Below, piece by piece: positions 50,893 to 59,924 of a stretch of 64,000 nt of DNA; position 1 is the first letter of the stretch, and every line of letters starts with the position of its first letter. Position numbers and translations under genes: made by a program. The DNA is from Clostridium sp. AWRP (GTDB taxonomy: Bacteria; Bacillota; Clostridia; Clostridiales; Clostridiaceae). Under the pieces are notes generated by a model. That model was not told the origin of the DNA. It searched no databases and saw nothing but the letters and a program-made list of their open reading frames with translations. The stretch is taken from the NCBI RefSeq assembly GCF_004006395.2, contig NZ_CP029758.2, positions 1,054,001 through 1,118,000 of the forward strand, in the 5' to 3' direction.

Positions 50893-52287
50893 TTGGAATA
50901 CATGAGTTTTGGTGAAATAGTAAATGCTGTATCTGGACAAGTAATAATTTCAGGAAAATATAGTGGATATAGAAATGTAAGTACGGATACTAGAAAAATT
51001 GAAGAAAAGGATATATTTATTGCCCTTAGAGGAGAAAGATTTAACGGAAATAAATATGCTGCAGCTGCAAGTGATAAAGGTGCTTCTATATGTATTGTGG
51101 ATGAAGTATATTTTAAAGAAAGTGAAATAAATGAGTGTACTAGTGTAATTCAAGTTAAGGATGGAAATCAGGCGTTGCTTGATTTAGCAGAATTCTATAA
51201 AAGTAAACTTAATGTAAAAGTAATAGGAATTACAGGTTCTGCAGGTAAAACAACAACAAAGGATTTAGTAGCATCTGTATTAAGTGGCAAGTTCAAAGTG
51301 TTTAAAACAGAAGGCAATCTTAACAATCAAATAGGACTTCCACATATGATATTTAAGTTGGATAATAGTTATGATGTGGCAGTGCTTGAAATGGGAATGA
51401 ATAATAGGGGAGAAATACATAGTATGGCAAAAGCTGCTAGGCCAGATATTGCAGTAATAACCAATGTACTTAGGGCACATATAGGAAATTTAGGAACAAG
51501 AGAAAACATACTTGCAGCAAAACTTGAAATAACAGATTTCTTTTCAGAGGATAATACTTTAGTAATAAATTCAGACAATGATATGTTAGGCAATTTAAAA
51601 GAAGATAGATTCAATATAGAAAGAGTTGGTCTGGAAAAAGATTCAGATATATCAGCTTATGATATAGAGGTAAAAGAAGATTTTATAAGTTTTAACATAT
51701 GTGAAAACAATGTTAAGATGGAAGAGAGGTTTAAGGTAAATGTACCTGGAAAGTACAATGTATTGAATTCTTTACTTGCAGTTGCTTGTGGGAGAATTTT
51801 AAATATGACTTATGGAGAAATAAGAAAAGGCTTAAAAAATATAGAGACTACTGCAATGAGAATGGAGATATGTAAAGGAAAAAAATTCAATGTAATTAAT
51901 GATAGTTATAATGCCAATCCTGAGTCAATGAAAGCAGCTATTGATGTTTTGAAAAATTTTAAATCAAAAAGGAGAGTAGCTGTACTTGGTACTATGGGGG
52001 AATTGGGAGATGAATCCTGCAGGATGCACGAGGAAGTAGGAAAGTATGTAGGAGAAAATGGCATAGATATCTTGATAGCTCTTGGGGAATATGTAGAAGA
52101 TTTTAAAAGGGGATTTCAGTTAACAAGTGAAAAAGGAAAATTTATTAGTTTTGGTACCTATGCAGAAGTTTTGGAGTTTCTTATAAAGAAGTACATTGAA
52201 AAGGGAGATACAATACTTGTAAAGGCTTCCAGAACAATGAAATTTGAGACTATAGCAGAGGAACTAAAGAAAAGCAGCAATAATTAG
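50893..52287 (+). CDS. murF: UDP-MurNAc-tripeptide:D-Ala-D-Ala ligase MurF
   Basis: Adds D-Ala-D-Ala to UDP-MurNAc-tripeptide. At 464 residues, it contains VSTDTRKIEEKDIFIALRGERF, the ATP loop GITGSAGKTTTKD near residue 110, EMGMNNRGEIHSMAKAARP, and NDSYNANPESMKAAID. TTG 50893 is chosen from the spacing to GAGGGGAG; an ATG at 50902 is the alternative. It follows murE after a gap with a repeat and leads directly into mraY. Confidence 0.94.
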   Translation: MEYMSFGEIVNAVSGQVIISGKYSGYRNVSTDTRKIEEKDIFIALRGERFNGNKYAAAASDKGASICIVDEVYFKESEINECTSVIQVKDGNQALLDLAEFYKSKLNVKVIGITGSAGKTTTKDLVASVLSGKFKVFKTEGNLNNQIGLPHMIFKLDNSYDVAVLEMGMNNRGEIHSMAKAARPDIAVITNVLRAHIGNLGTRENILAAKLEITDFFSEDNTLVINSDNDMLGNLKEDRFNIERVGLEKDSDISAYDIEVKEDFISFNICENNVKMEERFKVNVPGKYNVLNSLLAVACGRILNMTYGEIRKGLKNIETTAMRMEICKGKKFNVINDSYNANPESMKAAIDVLKNFKSKRRVAVLGTMGELGDESCRMHEEVGKYVGENGIDILIALGEYVEDFKRGFQLTSEKGKFISFGTYAEVLEFLIKKYIEKGDTILVKASRTMKFETIAEELKKSSNN

Positions 52288-52321
52288 GAGGTGAATGCCC
52301 TTTAACTTAGGGCAATATTAT

Positions 52322-53275
52322 ATGTATAGATTAATTTATTCTGTACTAATTGCATTTTTTATAGCTATTTTAGAAGGACCTATTCTGATCCCTCTTCTTC
52401 ATAAATTTAAATTTGGCCAGAATATACGAGAAGATGGACCAAAGAGTCATTTGAAAAAAGCAGGTACTCCAACTATGGGAGGAGTACTATTTATACTAGC
52501 AACTTTTATAACTATGGCAATTATAGTAAAAAAACCGTCAGATGAGGCTATGATAGCCCTTTATGCTTTTGTGGCTTTTGGGTTAATAGGTGCTATTGAT
52601 GATATCTTAAAGATATTGAGAAAGCAAAATTTGGGACTAAGAGCTTATCAAAAAATGATATTATTATTAATTGTATCTGGAATATTTGCCTACTATTCTG
52701 CCAATAATCCATATATAGGGACATCTATAATAGTTCCTTTTGCACATAGAAGTTGGAATTTAGGAATATTTTATATTCCGTTTATAATAATATATTTTGC
52801 AGCGACTACAAATGCGGTGAATTTAACAGATGGACTTGATGGATTGGCAACATCAGTTACACTTTTAGTAATGACTTTTTTAGCTCTTGTAAGTTTTGCT
52901 ATGGGGCACATTACACTTGCTATTTTCTGTGCAGTTCTTGCTGGAGCACTTTTAGGATTTTTGAAATACAATGCGTTTCCAGCTCAAATATTTATGGGAG
53001 ATACGGGATCTCTGGCACTTGGAGGTGCAGTAGGTGCAGTTGCAATGATATTAAAACTTCCACTGCTTGTTCCAATAATTGGAGGAATATATGTAATAGA
53101 GGCAGCATCTGTTATACTTCAAGTGGTTTCTTTTAAACTTACAGGGAAGAGGATATTTAAAATGGCTCCAATCCATCACCATTTTGAACTTTCAGGTTGG
53201 CATGAGACTAAAGTAGTTTCTATATTTTGTATAAGTACAGTAATATTGTGTCTGTTAGGATTTCTATCTTTGTAA
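52322..53275 (+). CDS. mraY: Phospho-MurNAc-pentapeptide transferase MraY
   Basis: Integral membrane enzyme making lipid I from UDP-MurNAc-pentapeptide and undecaprenyl phosphate. At 317 residues it has about ten helices. Key motifs are GPKSHLKKAGTPTMGG, the catalytic IDDILK, NLTDGLDGLA, FMGDTGSLALGG and IHHHFELSG. The start is uncertain: ATG 52322 gives a typical N-terminus but has only a weak ribosome site. ATG 52295 is in frame right after the strong AGGAGGTG and would add nine residues (MPFNLGQYY). A small hairpin lies between the two. Confidence 0.93.
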   Translation: MYRLIYSVLIAFFIAILEGPILIPLLHKFKFGQNIREDGPKSHLKKAGTPTMGGVLFILATFITMAIIVKKPSDEAMIALYAFVAFGLIGAIDDILKILRKQNLGLRAYQKMILLLIVSGIFAYYSANNPYIGTSIIVPFAHRSWNLGIFYIPFIIIYFAATTNAVNLTDGLDGLATSVTLLVMTFLALVSFAMGHITLAIFCAVLAGALLGFLKYNAFPAQIFMGDTGSLALGGAVGAVAMILKLPLLVPIIGGIYVIEAASVILQVVSFKLTGKRIFKMAPIHHHFELSGWHETKVVSIFCISTVILCLLGFLSL

Positions 53276-53361
53276 AATAAAAAGAAGAAGGTTATCTTTA
53301 AATATAGTAATTTTTAAATGCTTTTGTCAGCCTCATATAGTAATAATCTAGGAGGATTTTT

Positions 53362-54480
53362 ATGAGAATTAGTAAACCAAATACTAAAATGGGATCTATA
53401 GACTTTTTGCTCTTCGCAACTATAATGTTATTGGTAGCTATTGGAGTTGTCATGGTCTATAGTGCCAGTTCTTACAAAGCATTTTTTGATAAAAGTACAA
53501 GAGATAGTATGTATTATTTAAAAAGGCAGGGGTTATGGGCAATAATTGGAACATTCCTTATGTTTTTTACAGTAAAATTTGATTATAAGAGAATAAAGAA
53601 GTATACTAAATTGCTTATGATAGTATCTGTAATATTTCTACTTGCAGTTTTTGCCTTTGAATCTAGAAAAGGTGCACAAAGATGGATAACATTAGGTTCT
53701 GTTGGATTTCAACCTTCTGAAATAGCAAAATACATTGTGGTTTTATATATGGCAAAAAGTATAGAGCTTAAAGGGGGAAGAAAGATAGAAACCATGCTTT
53801 ATGGTGTCCTTCCATATCTTTTGGTTTCTGCATTTTATGCAGGACTTGTATTTGCAGAAAAGAATTTAAGTATAGCAGCTGTAATAATGATAGTTACCCT
53901 CATAATTTTATATGTATCGGGAGCTAAAATAACCCATGTACTTGGTGTAGTTGGACTTGTAGTTCTTGGAGGAATAGCAGGTATAATATTTGAACCTTAT
54001 AGAATGGCTAGATTTACAAGTTTTCTAAATCCTTGGTCTGATCCTAAAGGAAAGGGATATCAATTGATCCAATCTCTTTTAGCAATGGGATCAGGAGGAA
54101 TATGGGGAATGGGACTTGGTAGGTCAAGGCAAAAATGTTATTACATACCAGAACCTCACAATGATTTTATATTTTCTATTATAGGAGAAGAATTAGGGCT
54201 TATAGGATGTACTGTAATTGTTATATTATTTATAGTTTTTGTGTGGAGAGGAATTGTTATTGCTATAAGGGCGAGGGATACTTATGGAACAATTTTAGCA
54301 ACGGGAATAACTTCAGTTATTGCAGTTCAGGCAATAATAAATATTGCAGTTGTAACTGGTGCTATGCCTGTAACAGGAGTACCATTACCTTTTATAAGTT
54401 ATGGAGGTTCGGCTCTCACAATCAATATGATAGCAGTTGGAATACTTTTGAATATATCAAGGCAAACAGAAAGTGGTTAA
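53362..54480 (+). CDS. ftsW: SEDS-family peptidoglycan glycosyltransferase (FtsW/SpoVE)
   Basis: A 372-residue polytopic SEDS polymerase that works with the class B PBP at the septum. It has about ten membrane helices and the family signature LGLIGCTVIVILF-like block with SYGGSALTINMIAVGILLNIS. The conserved FQPSEIAKY segment and the loop PEPHNDFIFSIIGEELG are also present. It could be division FtsW or sporulation SpoVE. It follows mraY directly, without murD in between. A strong terminator starts right after its stop. Confidence 0.93.
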   Translation: MRISKPNTKMGSIDFLLFATIMLLVAIGVVMVYSASSYKAFFDKSTRDSMYYLKRQGLWAIIGTFLMFFTVKFDYKRIKKYTKLLMIVSVIFLLAVFAFESRKGAQRWITLGSVGFQPSEIAKYIVVLYMAKSIELKGGRKIETMLYGVLPYLLVSAFYAGLVFAEKNLSIAAVIMIVTLIILYVSGAKITHVLGVVGLVVLGGIAGIIFEPYRMARFTSFLNPWSDPKGKGYQLIQSLLAMGSGGIWGMGLGRSRQKCYYIPEPHNDFIFSIIGEELGLIGCTVIVILFIVFVWRGIVIAIRARDTYGTILATGITSVIAVQAIINIAVVTGAMPVTGVPLPFISYGGSALTINMIAVGILLNISRQTESG

Positions 54481-54517
54481 CAATAGCATTACAAATTTTT
54501 TTGTAATGCTATTGTGG
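54481..54517 (+). terminator. Strong hairpin terminator after ftsW
   Basis: CAATAGCATTACAAA (54481-54495) and its exact inverse TTTGTAATGCTATTG (54500-54514) form a perfect 15-bp stem with a T4 loop. The T tract after it is weak (TGGACTTTT). Confidence 0.75.
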
Positions 54518-54559
54518 ACTTTTAAGAAGAATTTAGAAAGATGATTACTTAATAAAAAA

Positions 54560-54820
54560 ATAATGCGAAGCAAAGCTTCACAAGTTAAGAATTAATAATG
54601 AAAAATTAATAGTGAAGGATGATTTTTAGCTATCGCAAAAAATCTTTAAATTTATATAACTCATCAATGTTTCGCTTTAGCGAAATGAGTGATGAAAAGC
54701 TTAATCAAAGATTTTTTGTAGTGTAACGGAAAAAAATCCACATTAACTATTAATTCTTCATTCTTAACTATTAATTAAAACTATTGCTTCGCAATATTTT
54801 TAAACTGCGAAAGTTGAGTA
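54560..54820 (+). repeat. Dispersed MITE-like repeat, diverged copy E
   Basis: It contains TTAAGAATTAATAATGAAAAATTAATAGTG-type tracts at one end (about 54590-54615) and the inverse, ATTAACTATTAATTCTTCATTCTTAACTATTAATT-type units (about 54743-54775), near the other. It then ends in TGCGAAAGTTGAGTA (54806-54820), a slightly eroded right terminal repeat. A hairpin TTTCGCTTTAGCGAAA lies in the middle. It separates ftsW from divIB. Between 54821 and 54934 only A/T-rich promoter-like DNA is seen. Confidence 0.65.
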
Positions 54821-54934
54821 TATAAATATTTAATATAAATTTAAGAGTTATTTTAATGAAATTACTGTTATTAAGTGTTAATATATATGTATCTTATGTT
54901 ATGTTATTTTATATTATAAGTGAGAGGATACAAA

Positions 54935-55705
54935 ATGAGTCATATTATTACGAAAACAGATAATGAATTGATTTTGAAAAGACGGAAAAAAGTAAAATTA
55001 AAACGAGTTCTTATGCTTATGGTATTTTTAATAGCATTATTTTTTACACTCTGCTTAAAATTGCCGTATTTTAATATAAAGTATATTAAAGTGTATGGAA
55101 ATAAAAGTATTTCAAGTAATAGCATTATTGAGGATTCAAAAGTATATGGCGGAAATAATATCTTTTATATTAATCTAAAAGATGCATCAGAAAATATATT
55201 AAAGAATCCATATATAGAAGATGTTGATATAGGCAGAAAGCTTCCTGGGACTATTAATATTAATGTAAAGGAAAGAGAGGCAACCTTTTATATAGAAAGC
55301 AGCAAAAAATATTTCATTATAGATAAAAATGGAGTTTTACTCCAAAGGAGAGACAACATAAGTAATATGAAGTTAGTTAAGTTAAATGGAATTGATTGTA
55401 GTAAAGTTAAACTGGGAGAATGTATTTTAAATAAAGATGATAATAAAATTAAGGCTGTAATTACCCTAGGAAGTATAATTCAAAATAATAAGTTACCTTT
55501 TGAAATTACTTATATGGATGTAAGCAATTCTGTGGACATTAAAGTTTACTTTAAAGATATGTGTGTGGAACTGGGACAAGGAGATAATTTAGGTAAAAAG
55601 GTAAATAGGGCTTTAAATATAATATTAAATGAAAAATTGGGTAACGCTAGGGGATACATAGATGTAAGATTTGGTGGAAATCCTGTATTTCACATTGAAA
55701 ATTAG
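54935..55705 (+). CDS. ftsQ: Cell division protein DivIB/FtsQ
   Basis: A bitopic divisome protein of 256 residues. It has a basic cytoplasmic head, a membrane helix (about 25-42) and a POTRA domain beginning PYFNIKYIKVYGNKSISSNSIIEDS. The FtsQ domain has YIEDVDIGRKLPGTININVKEREATFYI. ATG 54935 follows GAGAGGA. It is cut off from the upstream cluster by a terminator and repeat, so it must use its own promoter. It leads the divIB-DUF881-sbp-DUF881 group. Confidence 0.9.
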   Translation: MSHIITKTDNELILKRRKKVKLKRVLMLMVFLIALFFTLCLKLPYFNIKYIKVYGNKSISSNSIIEDSKVYGGNNIFYINLKDASENILKNPYIEDVDIGRKLPGTININVKEREATFYIESSKKYFIIDKNGVLLQRRDNISNMKLVKLNGIDCSKVKLGECILNKDDNKIKAVITLGSIIQNNKLPFEITYMDVSNSVDIKVYFKDMCVELGQGDNLGKKVNRALNIILNEKLGNARGYIDVRFGGNPVFHIEN

Positions 55706-55719
55706 GAGGATAAAATAAA

Positions 55720-56430
55720 ATGCGTAAATTTGCTTCACAAATTAGTGTTGCTTTGGTGTGCTGTATACTTGGATTCATGCTTACCTACCAATTTAGAGTA
55801 CTTATGAAACAGGATAATACATTAAATTTAAATAATCAAAATAGCTCTGATGTTACTGTGGAAATAGAGCAGTATAAAAAGGAAAAAGCTGCACTAGAAA
55901 CGAAGGTAAATGATCTTCAAAATAAAGTAAAGGGCTATGAAGATGCTGCAGCAGGCAAGAGTGATTCTACAAAAAAACTTCTGGATGAATTAGAAAGTTC
56001 TAGAATACTTATAGGAGAGGTAGATGTAAAGGGACAAGGTGTCGTTATATATCTTAATCCTAACAGTAATCTATTTGGAAATAGTGTTAACAATCACATA
56101 ACCGATAAAGATTTAGTTTATATCGTAAATGAGTTGAGATTTGCAGGTGCTGAAGCTATATCTATAAATGATATAAGGATTGTTTCAAGAACGGGTATAA
56201 GGACAGCAGGAAATTATATACTTATAAATGATGAAAAAATATCACCATCAAAAAGAATAGTTATACAAGCTATAGGAGATAAAAGTTTGTTATATAGTGC
56301 TATGAGTTTTCCAGAAGTATTTTCAGATTTAAAAACGATATGTGATGTTAAGTTTGAAAAATCTGATAGTATAACTATAAAGAAATATAACAAACCATAT
56401 AAATTTGAGTATGCAGAGCCTATGAAATAA
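55720..56430 (+). CDS. DUF881 family protein (YlxW/YlxX-like), first copy
   Basis: A 236-residue bitopic protein. A helix at about residues 9-28 is followed by a coiled coil (about 45-75) and the DUF881 domain: GEVDVKGQGVVIYL, DKDLVYIVNELRFAGAEAISINDIRIV and NYILINDEKISP. The family sits next to divIB and sbp in Firmicutes and is thought to act near the septum, but no biochemical role is known. It is 14 bp after divIB. Confidence 0.88.
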   Translation: MRKFASQISVALVCCILGFMLTYQFRVLMKQDNTLNLNNQNSSDVTVEIEQYKKEKAALETKVNDLQNKVKGYEDAAAGKSDSTKKLLDELESSRILIGEVDVKGQGVVIYLNPNSNLFGNSVNNHITDKDLVYIVNELRFAGAEAISINDIRIVSRTGIRTAGNYILINDEKISPSKRIVIQAIGDKSLLYSAMSFPEVFSDLKTICDVKFEKSDSITIKKYNKPYKFEYAEPMK

Positions 56431-56450
56431 TGAATTAGAGGTGATAAAAA

Positions 56451-56792
56451 ATGATAGGATTTGTTGGACTTATATTGGGAATAATTATAGGTGTAGTTTG
56501 GAATGTAAATATTCCAGATAAATTTTCACCTTATATGTCTGTGGCTATCTTAGCTTGTCTTGACTCGGTATTTGGGGCTATAAGAGCTAATTTGTCTAAA
56601 AATTTTAAAACAGATATTTTTATATCCGGATTTTTTGGAAATGCAGTACTTGCTGCAGCATTTGCTTATTTAGGGGATAAGCTTGGAGTACCTATATATT
56701 TGGCAGTGGTTATAGTTTTTGGAGGAAGAATATTTAATAATTTTGCAATAATAAGAAGAGAATTGATTGAAAAAGCTAAATCACATCAATGA
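56451..56792 (+). CDS. sbp: Small basic protein Sbp (DUF1290)
   Basis: A 113-residue membrane protein with three or four helices and the conserved text PYMSVAILACLDSVFGAIRANL, FISGFFGNAVLAAAFAYLGDKLGVP and IFNNFAIIRR. It is Bacillus Sbp (YlxY region), of unknown function, encoded between two DUF881 genes. GAGGTGATAAAA precedes the ATG. Confidence 0.9.
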   Translation: MIGFVGLILGIIIGVVWNVNIPDKFSPYMSVAILACLDSVFGAIRANLSKNFKTDIFISGFFGNAVLAAAFAYLGDKLGVPIYLAVVIVFGGRIFNNFAIIRRELIEKAKSHQ

Positions 56793-56802
56793 GGTGAAAT
56801 AA

Positions 56803-57528
56803 ATGAAGAGTAGTGAAGCTAATACTTTTGTTTTTATAGCTTCTATAATAATAGGTATATTAATATCCACTAATATAAGTTTTACAAAAGGTAAGACTAA
56901 TAAAAGAGTGTTTTTAAATGCAAAACAGTATCAAGATGCATATAATTATAAAAATCAGCTTCACAGTGAGATATCAGGATTATTAAAACAATATAATAAT
57001 ACCTATAACAAGCTAAAGAAATATAGAAGCAGTGAGAAGAATGAGACTCAAGTTGTAGCTGGAATAAATCAGGAATTAAATCAAAACAATATGATACTTG
57101 GAAAAGTAGCTGCAAAAGGTCAGGGAATAAATATATATTTAAATGATGCACCTATGAGTGATGGACTTGATAGCTTTCAGTATCAGATGAAAATTGTACA
57201 TAATACAGACATTATACAGGTTATTAATGATTTGAAAAATGCAGGATCTGAGGCAATTTCTATAAATGGTCACAGAATAGTAGGAGTTTCCGAAATTTAT
57301 TGCAGCGGTCCATTTTTAAGAGTAAATGGAGTAAAAATAGCTTCTCCTTTTTTAATTAATGCTATAGGAAATAAGGAAGTACTCTATACTTACATGATGT
57401 CAAATGAAAACTACTTAAAAATAATGATAACTAGAAAGATTGTGGTAGAGGTACAAAAATCAGATAATATAAAAATACCTGCCTATAAGGGAGAGTATAG
57501 AACAGAATTTATGAAAGAGATGCAGTAG
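56803..57528 (+). CDS. DUF881 family protein, second copy
   Basis: A 241-residue paralog of the protein at 55720, sharing GKVAAKGQGINIYL and VINDLKNAGSEAISINGHRIV. The N-terminal helix is at about residues 8-24, followed by a coiled coil. It starts 10 bp after sbp, so the three genes form one unit. The duplicate on either side of sbp mirrors Bacillus ylxW and ylxX. The function is unknown. The 124 bp after it hold no gene. Confidence 0.88.
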   Translation: MKSSEANTFVFIASIIIGILISTNISFTKGKTNKRVFLNAKQYQDAYNYKNQLHSEISGLLKQYNNTYNKLKKYRSSEKNETQVVAGINQELNQNNMILGKVAAKGQGINIYLNDAPMSDGLDSFQYQMKIVHNTDIIQVINDLKNAGSEAISINGHRIVGVSEIYCSGPFLRVNGVKIASPFLINAIGNKEVLYTYMMSNENYLKIMITRKIVVEVQKSDNIKIPAYKGEYRTEFMKEMQ

Positions 57529-57652
57529 ATTATTTTATAAATTTGTTGAAAATGATTAAAAAAATAATTAATTTTTGCAGGAATTTTGATGTCTATGAAG
57601 AATACTATTAATTGTATATGTTTGTGCTTAAACAATAAAGGAGACGGTAGTA

Positions 57653-58321
57653 TTGTCAATTGAACAAAACTTGAGTAGGATAGAAGAAGAGTTAAAGGAT
57701 AAAAATGTAACCTTAGTGGCAGTTTCAAAAACTAAACCTATTGAAGATATACAAAAAGCTTATGATGCAGGTATTAGAGATTTTGGAGAAAACAAAGTAC
57801 AGGAGCTCACAAGTAAAATGCCAAACCTTCCACAGGATATAAGGTGGCATTTAATAGGTCATCTTCAAAGAAACAAGGTAAAATATATAGTTGGTAAGGT
57901 TTATCTTATCCATTCTTTGGACAGTATAAGACTTCTTAATGAATTAGAAAAACATTATAAAGATCAAAAGCTAATTGCAAATACACTGATACAAATAAAT
58001 ATAGGGTTGGAAGAAAGTAAGACAGGTTTACCTCTAGAGGAATTGGAAGATTTAATAAATGCCTGTGAGAATTGCACCAATGTAAAAGTAAAAGGTCTTA
58101 TGGCTGTAATTCCTAAAGGGGATGAAGAAATTTGTAAAAAATATTTTCGAAAGCTAAAAAATATTTTTGATGGCTTGAAGAAAAGAGAGTTTAATAATAT
58201 AAGTATGAATATACTATCTATGGGAATGACTCATGATTATAAAATAGCAATTAAAGAAGGAGCAACACTGGTGAGAATTGGCGAAGGTATATTTGGAAAG
58301 AGAAATTACAATAATAAATAG
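57653..58321 (+). CDS. yggS: PLP homeostasis protein YggS/YlmE
   Basis: A 222-residue single-domain PLP-binding barrel that buffers pyridoxal phosphate and amino-acid balance. The PLP Lys is in VAVSKTKP (about residue 26). GENKVQEL, WHLIGHLQRNKVKYI and LSMGMTHDYKIAIKEGATLVRIGEGIFG are family hallmarks. The start is TTG at 57653, with AAAGGAGACGG upstream. It leads the yggS-sepF-yggT-ylmH-divIVA set common in Gram-positives. Confidence 0.95.
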   Translation: MSIEQNLSRIEEELKDKNVTLVAVSKTKPIEDIQKAYDAGIRDFGENKVQELTSKMPNLPQDIRWHLIGHLQRNKVKYIVGKVYLIHSLDSIRLLNELEKHYKDQKLIANTLIQINIGLEESKTGLPLEELEDLINACENCTNVKVKGLMAVIPKGDEEICKKYFRKLKNIFDGLKKREFNNISMNILSMGMTHDYKIAIKEGATLVRIGEGIFGKRNYNNK

Positions 58322-58333
58322 GAGGTATTTTTT

Positions 58334-58798
58334 ATGGCAGGTAAAATGATAAACAAAATGATGGGATTTTTAGGATTAGAAGATGACTTGGAGGAAGATA
58401 TAGAGGAAGAAGAAACAAAGAGAGGAGAAAATGAAAAAATCGTAAATGATTTTACAGAGGTAGATCCTATTGTAAATAATAAAAGACAAAATAAAGTTGT
58501 AAGCATACATACTACAATAGCAGCTAAGGTAAGGATAGTTAAGCCAACTACTTATGAGGAAGCAGCTGATATATGTGATGAACTTAAAAATAGAAAAATA
58601 ATAGTTATAAATACTACAGGACTTGAAATTAGAATAGCTCAAAGGTTACTTGATTTTATGGGCGGTGCAAGTTATGCATTAGGAGGAAATTTGGAAGAAA
58701 TAGAAAAAGGAATATACATACTTTCACCATCTAGTGTAGAAGTAAACAGCGATTTGAAAAATGAATTATCTGGAAAAGGAATATTTGGATGGAAGTAA
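58334..58798 (+). CDS. sepF: Cell division protein SepF
   Basis: Membrane-binding FtsZ partner needed for septum assembly. The 154 residues begin with the amphipathic membrane anchor MAGKMINKMMGFLGLEDD, then an acidic linker, then the SepF globular core (about 75-150): VRIVKPTTYEEAADICDEL, VINTTGLEIRIAQRLLDFMGGASYALGGNLEEI and IYILSPSSVEV. GGAGGT precedes the ATG, 12 bp after yggS. Confidence 0.95.
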   Translation: MAGKMINKMMGFLGLEDDLEEDIEEEETKRGENEKIVNDFTEVDPIVNNKRQNKVVSIHTTIAAKVRIVKPTTYEEAADICDELKNRKIIVINTTGLEIRIAQRLLDFMGGASYALGGNLEEIEKGIYILSPSSVEVNSDLKNELSGKGIFGWK

Positions 58799-58830
58799 AT
58801 ATATTTACTGATAAATAATTGGAGGCAAAA

Positions 58831-59097
58831 ATGATAAGTAGTACTTTAGCTGTTGCAATATCATTACTGTTTAGATTTCTTGAAGGTGCTATAATATTGG
58901 ATGTAATTCTATCTTGGGTTATGCAGGGGAGAAGTAATGCATTTGTGGATTTTTTACACATATTTACGGAACCCCTTATGATACCTGGAAGAAAAATCCA
59001 GGAAAAACTTATGCCAGGGTTAATGATAGATTTTTCACCTATAGTGGCCTTTTTTATAATAGATATATTAAGAGGAATTGTATTTTCGATACTCTAG
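58831..59097 (+). CDS. YggT family membrane protein
   Basis: An 88-residue protein with two membrane segments and the YggT motif (LILDVILSW-like VILSWVMQGR; TEPLMIPGRKI; DFSPIVAFFIIDIL). Its molecular role is unclear, with links to osmotic stress or division by gene neighbourhood. ATG 58831 follows GGAGG, making the TTG at 58819 unlikely. Confidence 0.9.
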   Translation: MISSTLAVAISLLFRFLEGAIILDVILSWVMQGRSNAFVDFLHIFTEPLMIPGRKIQEKLMPGLMIDFSPIVAFFIIDILRGIVFSIL

Positions 59098-59133
59098 CAT
59101 ATGAAATAATGTATAGCAAATTAAGGGATAATT

Positions 59134-59907
59134 ATGGATAAAAAAAGTTTTATAAAGAGATTTCATTTTTGCGATGGAAGTGAAATCTTACCTATATATG
59201 ATAAAATAAATTTAGCAAAAAAAATTAATAATACAGTATATACCTCAACATTTTATACTCCTAATGTATGGAATACTTTAGAAAACCTAAAGGAGGAAAT
59301 TGGCTTAAATATATGCAGTTGTGGCATATTTGAAGATGCAGAAAGAAAACTCATAGCATTTTCAAAGTTTGATATAAGGAATTATCCAATAAAATTAATG
59401 GAAATAAAATGCACGTCTAAATTTGTTAAGTTAGAACACAAAGATTATCTAGGCGCTCTTATGGCTCTTGGACTTAAAAGAGAGAAATTTGGAGATTTAA
59501 TACTAAAGGAAGATAATCAGTGCTATTTAGCTGTTTGTGAAGATATAAGTGATTACATAGAGATGAATTTAAATAGCGTAGGAAAGAGCAGCTGCAAAAT
59601 AAATGTTTTAGATATTAGTTCTGCGGAAATTCCCCTATATAATTTTAAAACTTCTGTTTTAAATGTTTCTTCCTTGAGGATTGATTGTTTAGTTAGTTCT
59701 CTATGCAATATGTCAAGAAATAAATCTCAAGAAATGATAAAAAGAGGTAAAGTTCTCTTGAATTATTTACCAGAAACAAGAAAAGATAAATCTATAGAAG
59801 ATAATTGTATAATAACTGTAAGAGGCTGTGGAAAGTTTAAAATTGTGGGGGAAACGGGTTGGACGGGAAGCGGTCGATGCAAACTTCTTATAAAAAAATT
59901 TAGTTAA
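59134..59907 (+). CDS. ylmH: RNA-binding protein YlmH (S4 domain)
   Basis: A 257-residue protein with an N-terminal YlmH-type domain (SFIKRFHFCDGSEILPIYDKIN) and a C-terminal S4 RNA-binding domain (LRIDCLVSSLCNMSRNKSQEMIKRGKVLLNY; GRCKLLIKKF). Bacterial YlmH has been linked to ribosome rescue and division. It lies between yggT and divIVA, as in Bacillus. AAGGGATAATT precedes the ATG. Confidence 0.92.
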   Translation: MDKKSFIKRFHFCDGSEILPIYDKINLAKKINNTVYTSTFYTPNVWNTLENLKEEIGLNICSCGIFEDAERKLIAFSKFDIRNYPIKLMEIKCTSKFVKLEHKDYLGALMALGLKREKFGDLILKEDNQCYLAVCEDISDYIEMNLNSVGKSSCKINVLDISSAEIPLYNFKTSVLNVSSLRIDCLVSSLCNMSRNKSQEMIKRGKVLLNYLPETRKDKSIEDNCIITVRGCGKFKIVGETGWTGSGRCKLLIKKFS

Positions 59908-59924
59908 TTTGTGAGGTGCTCGTG

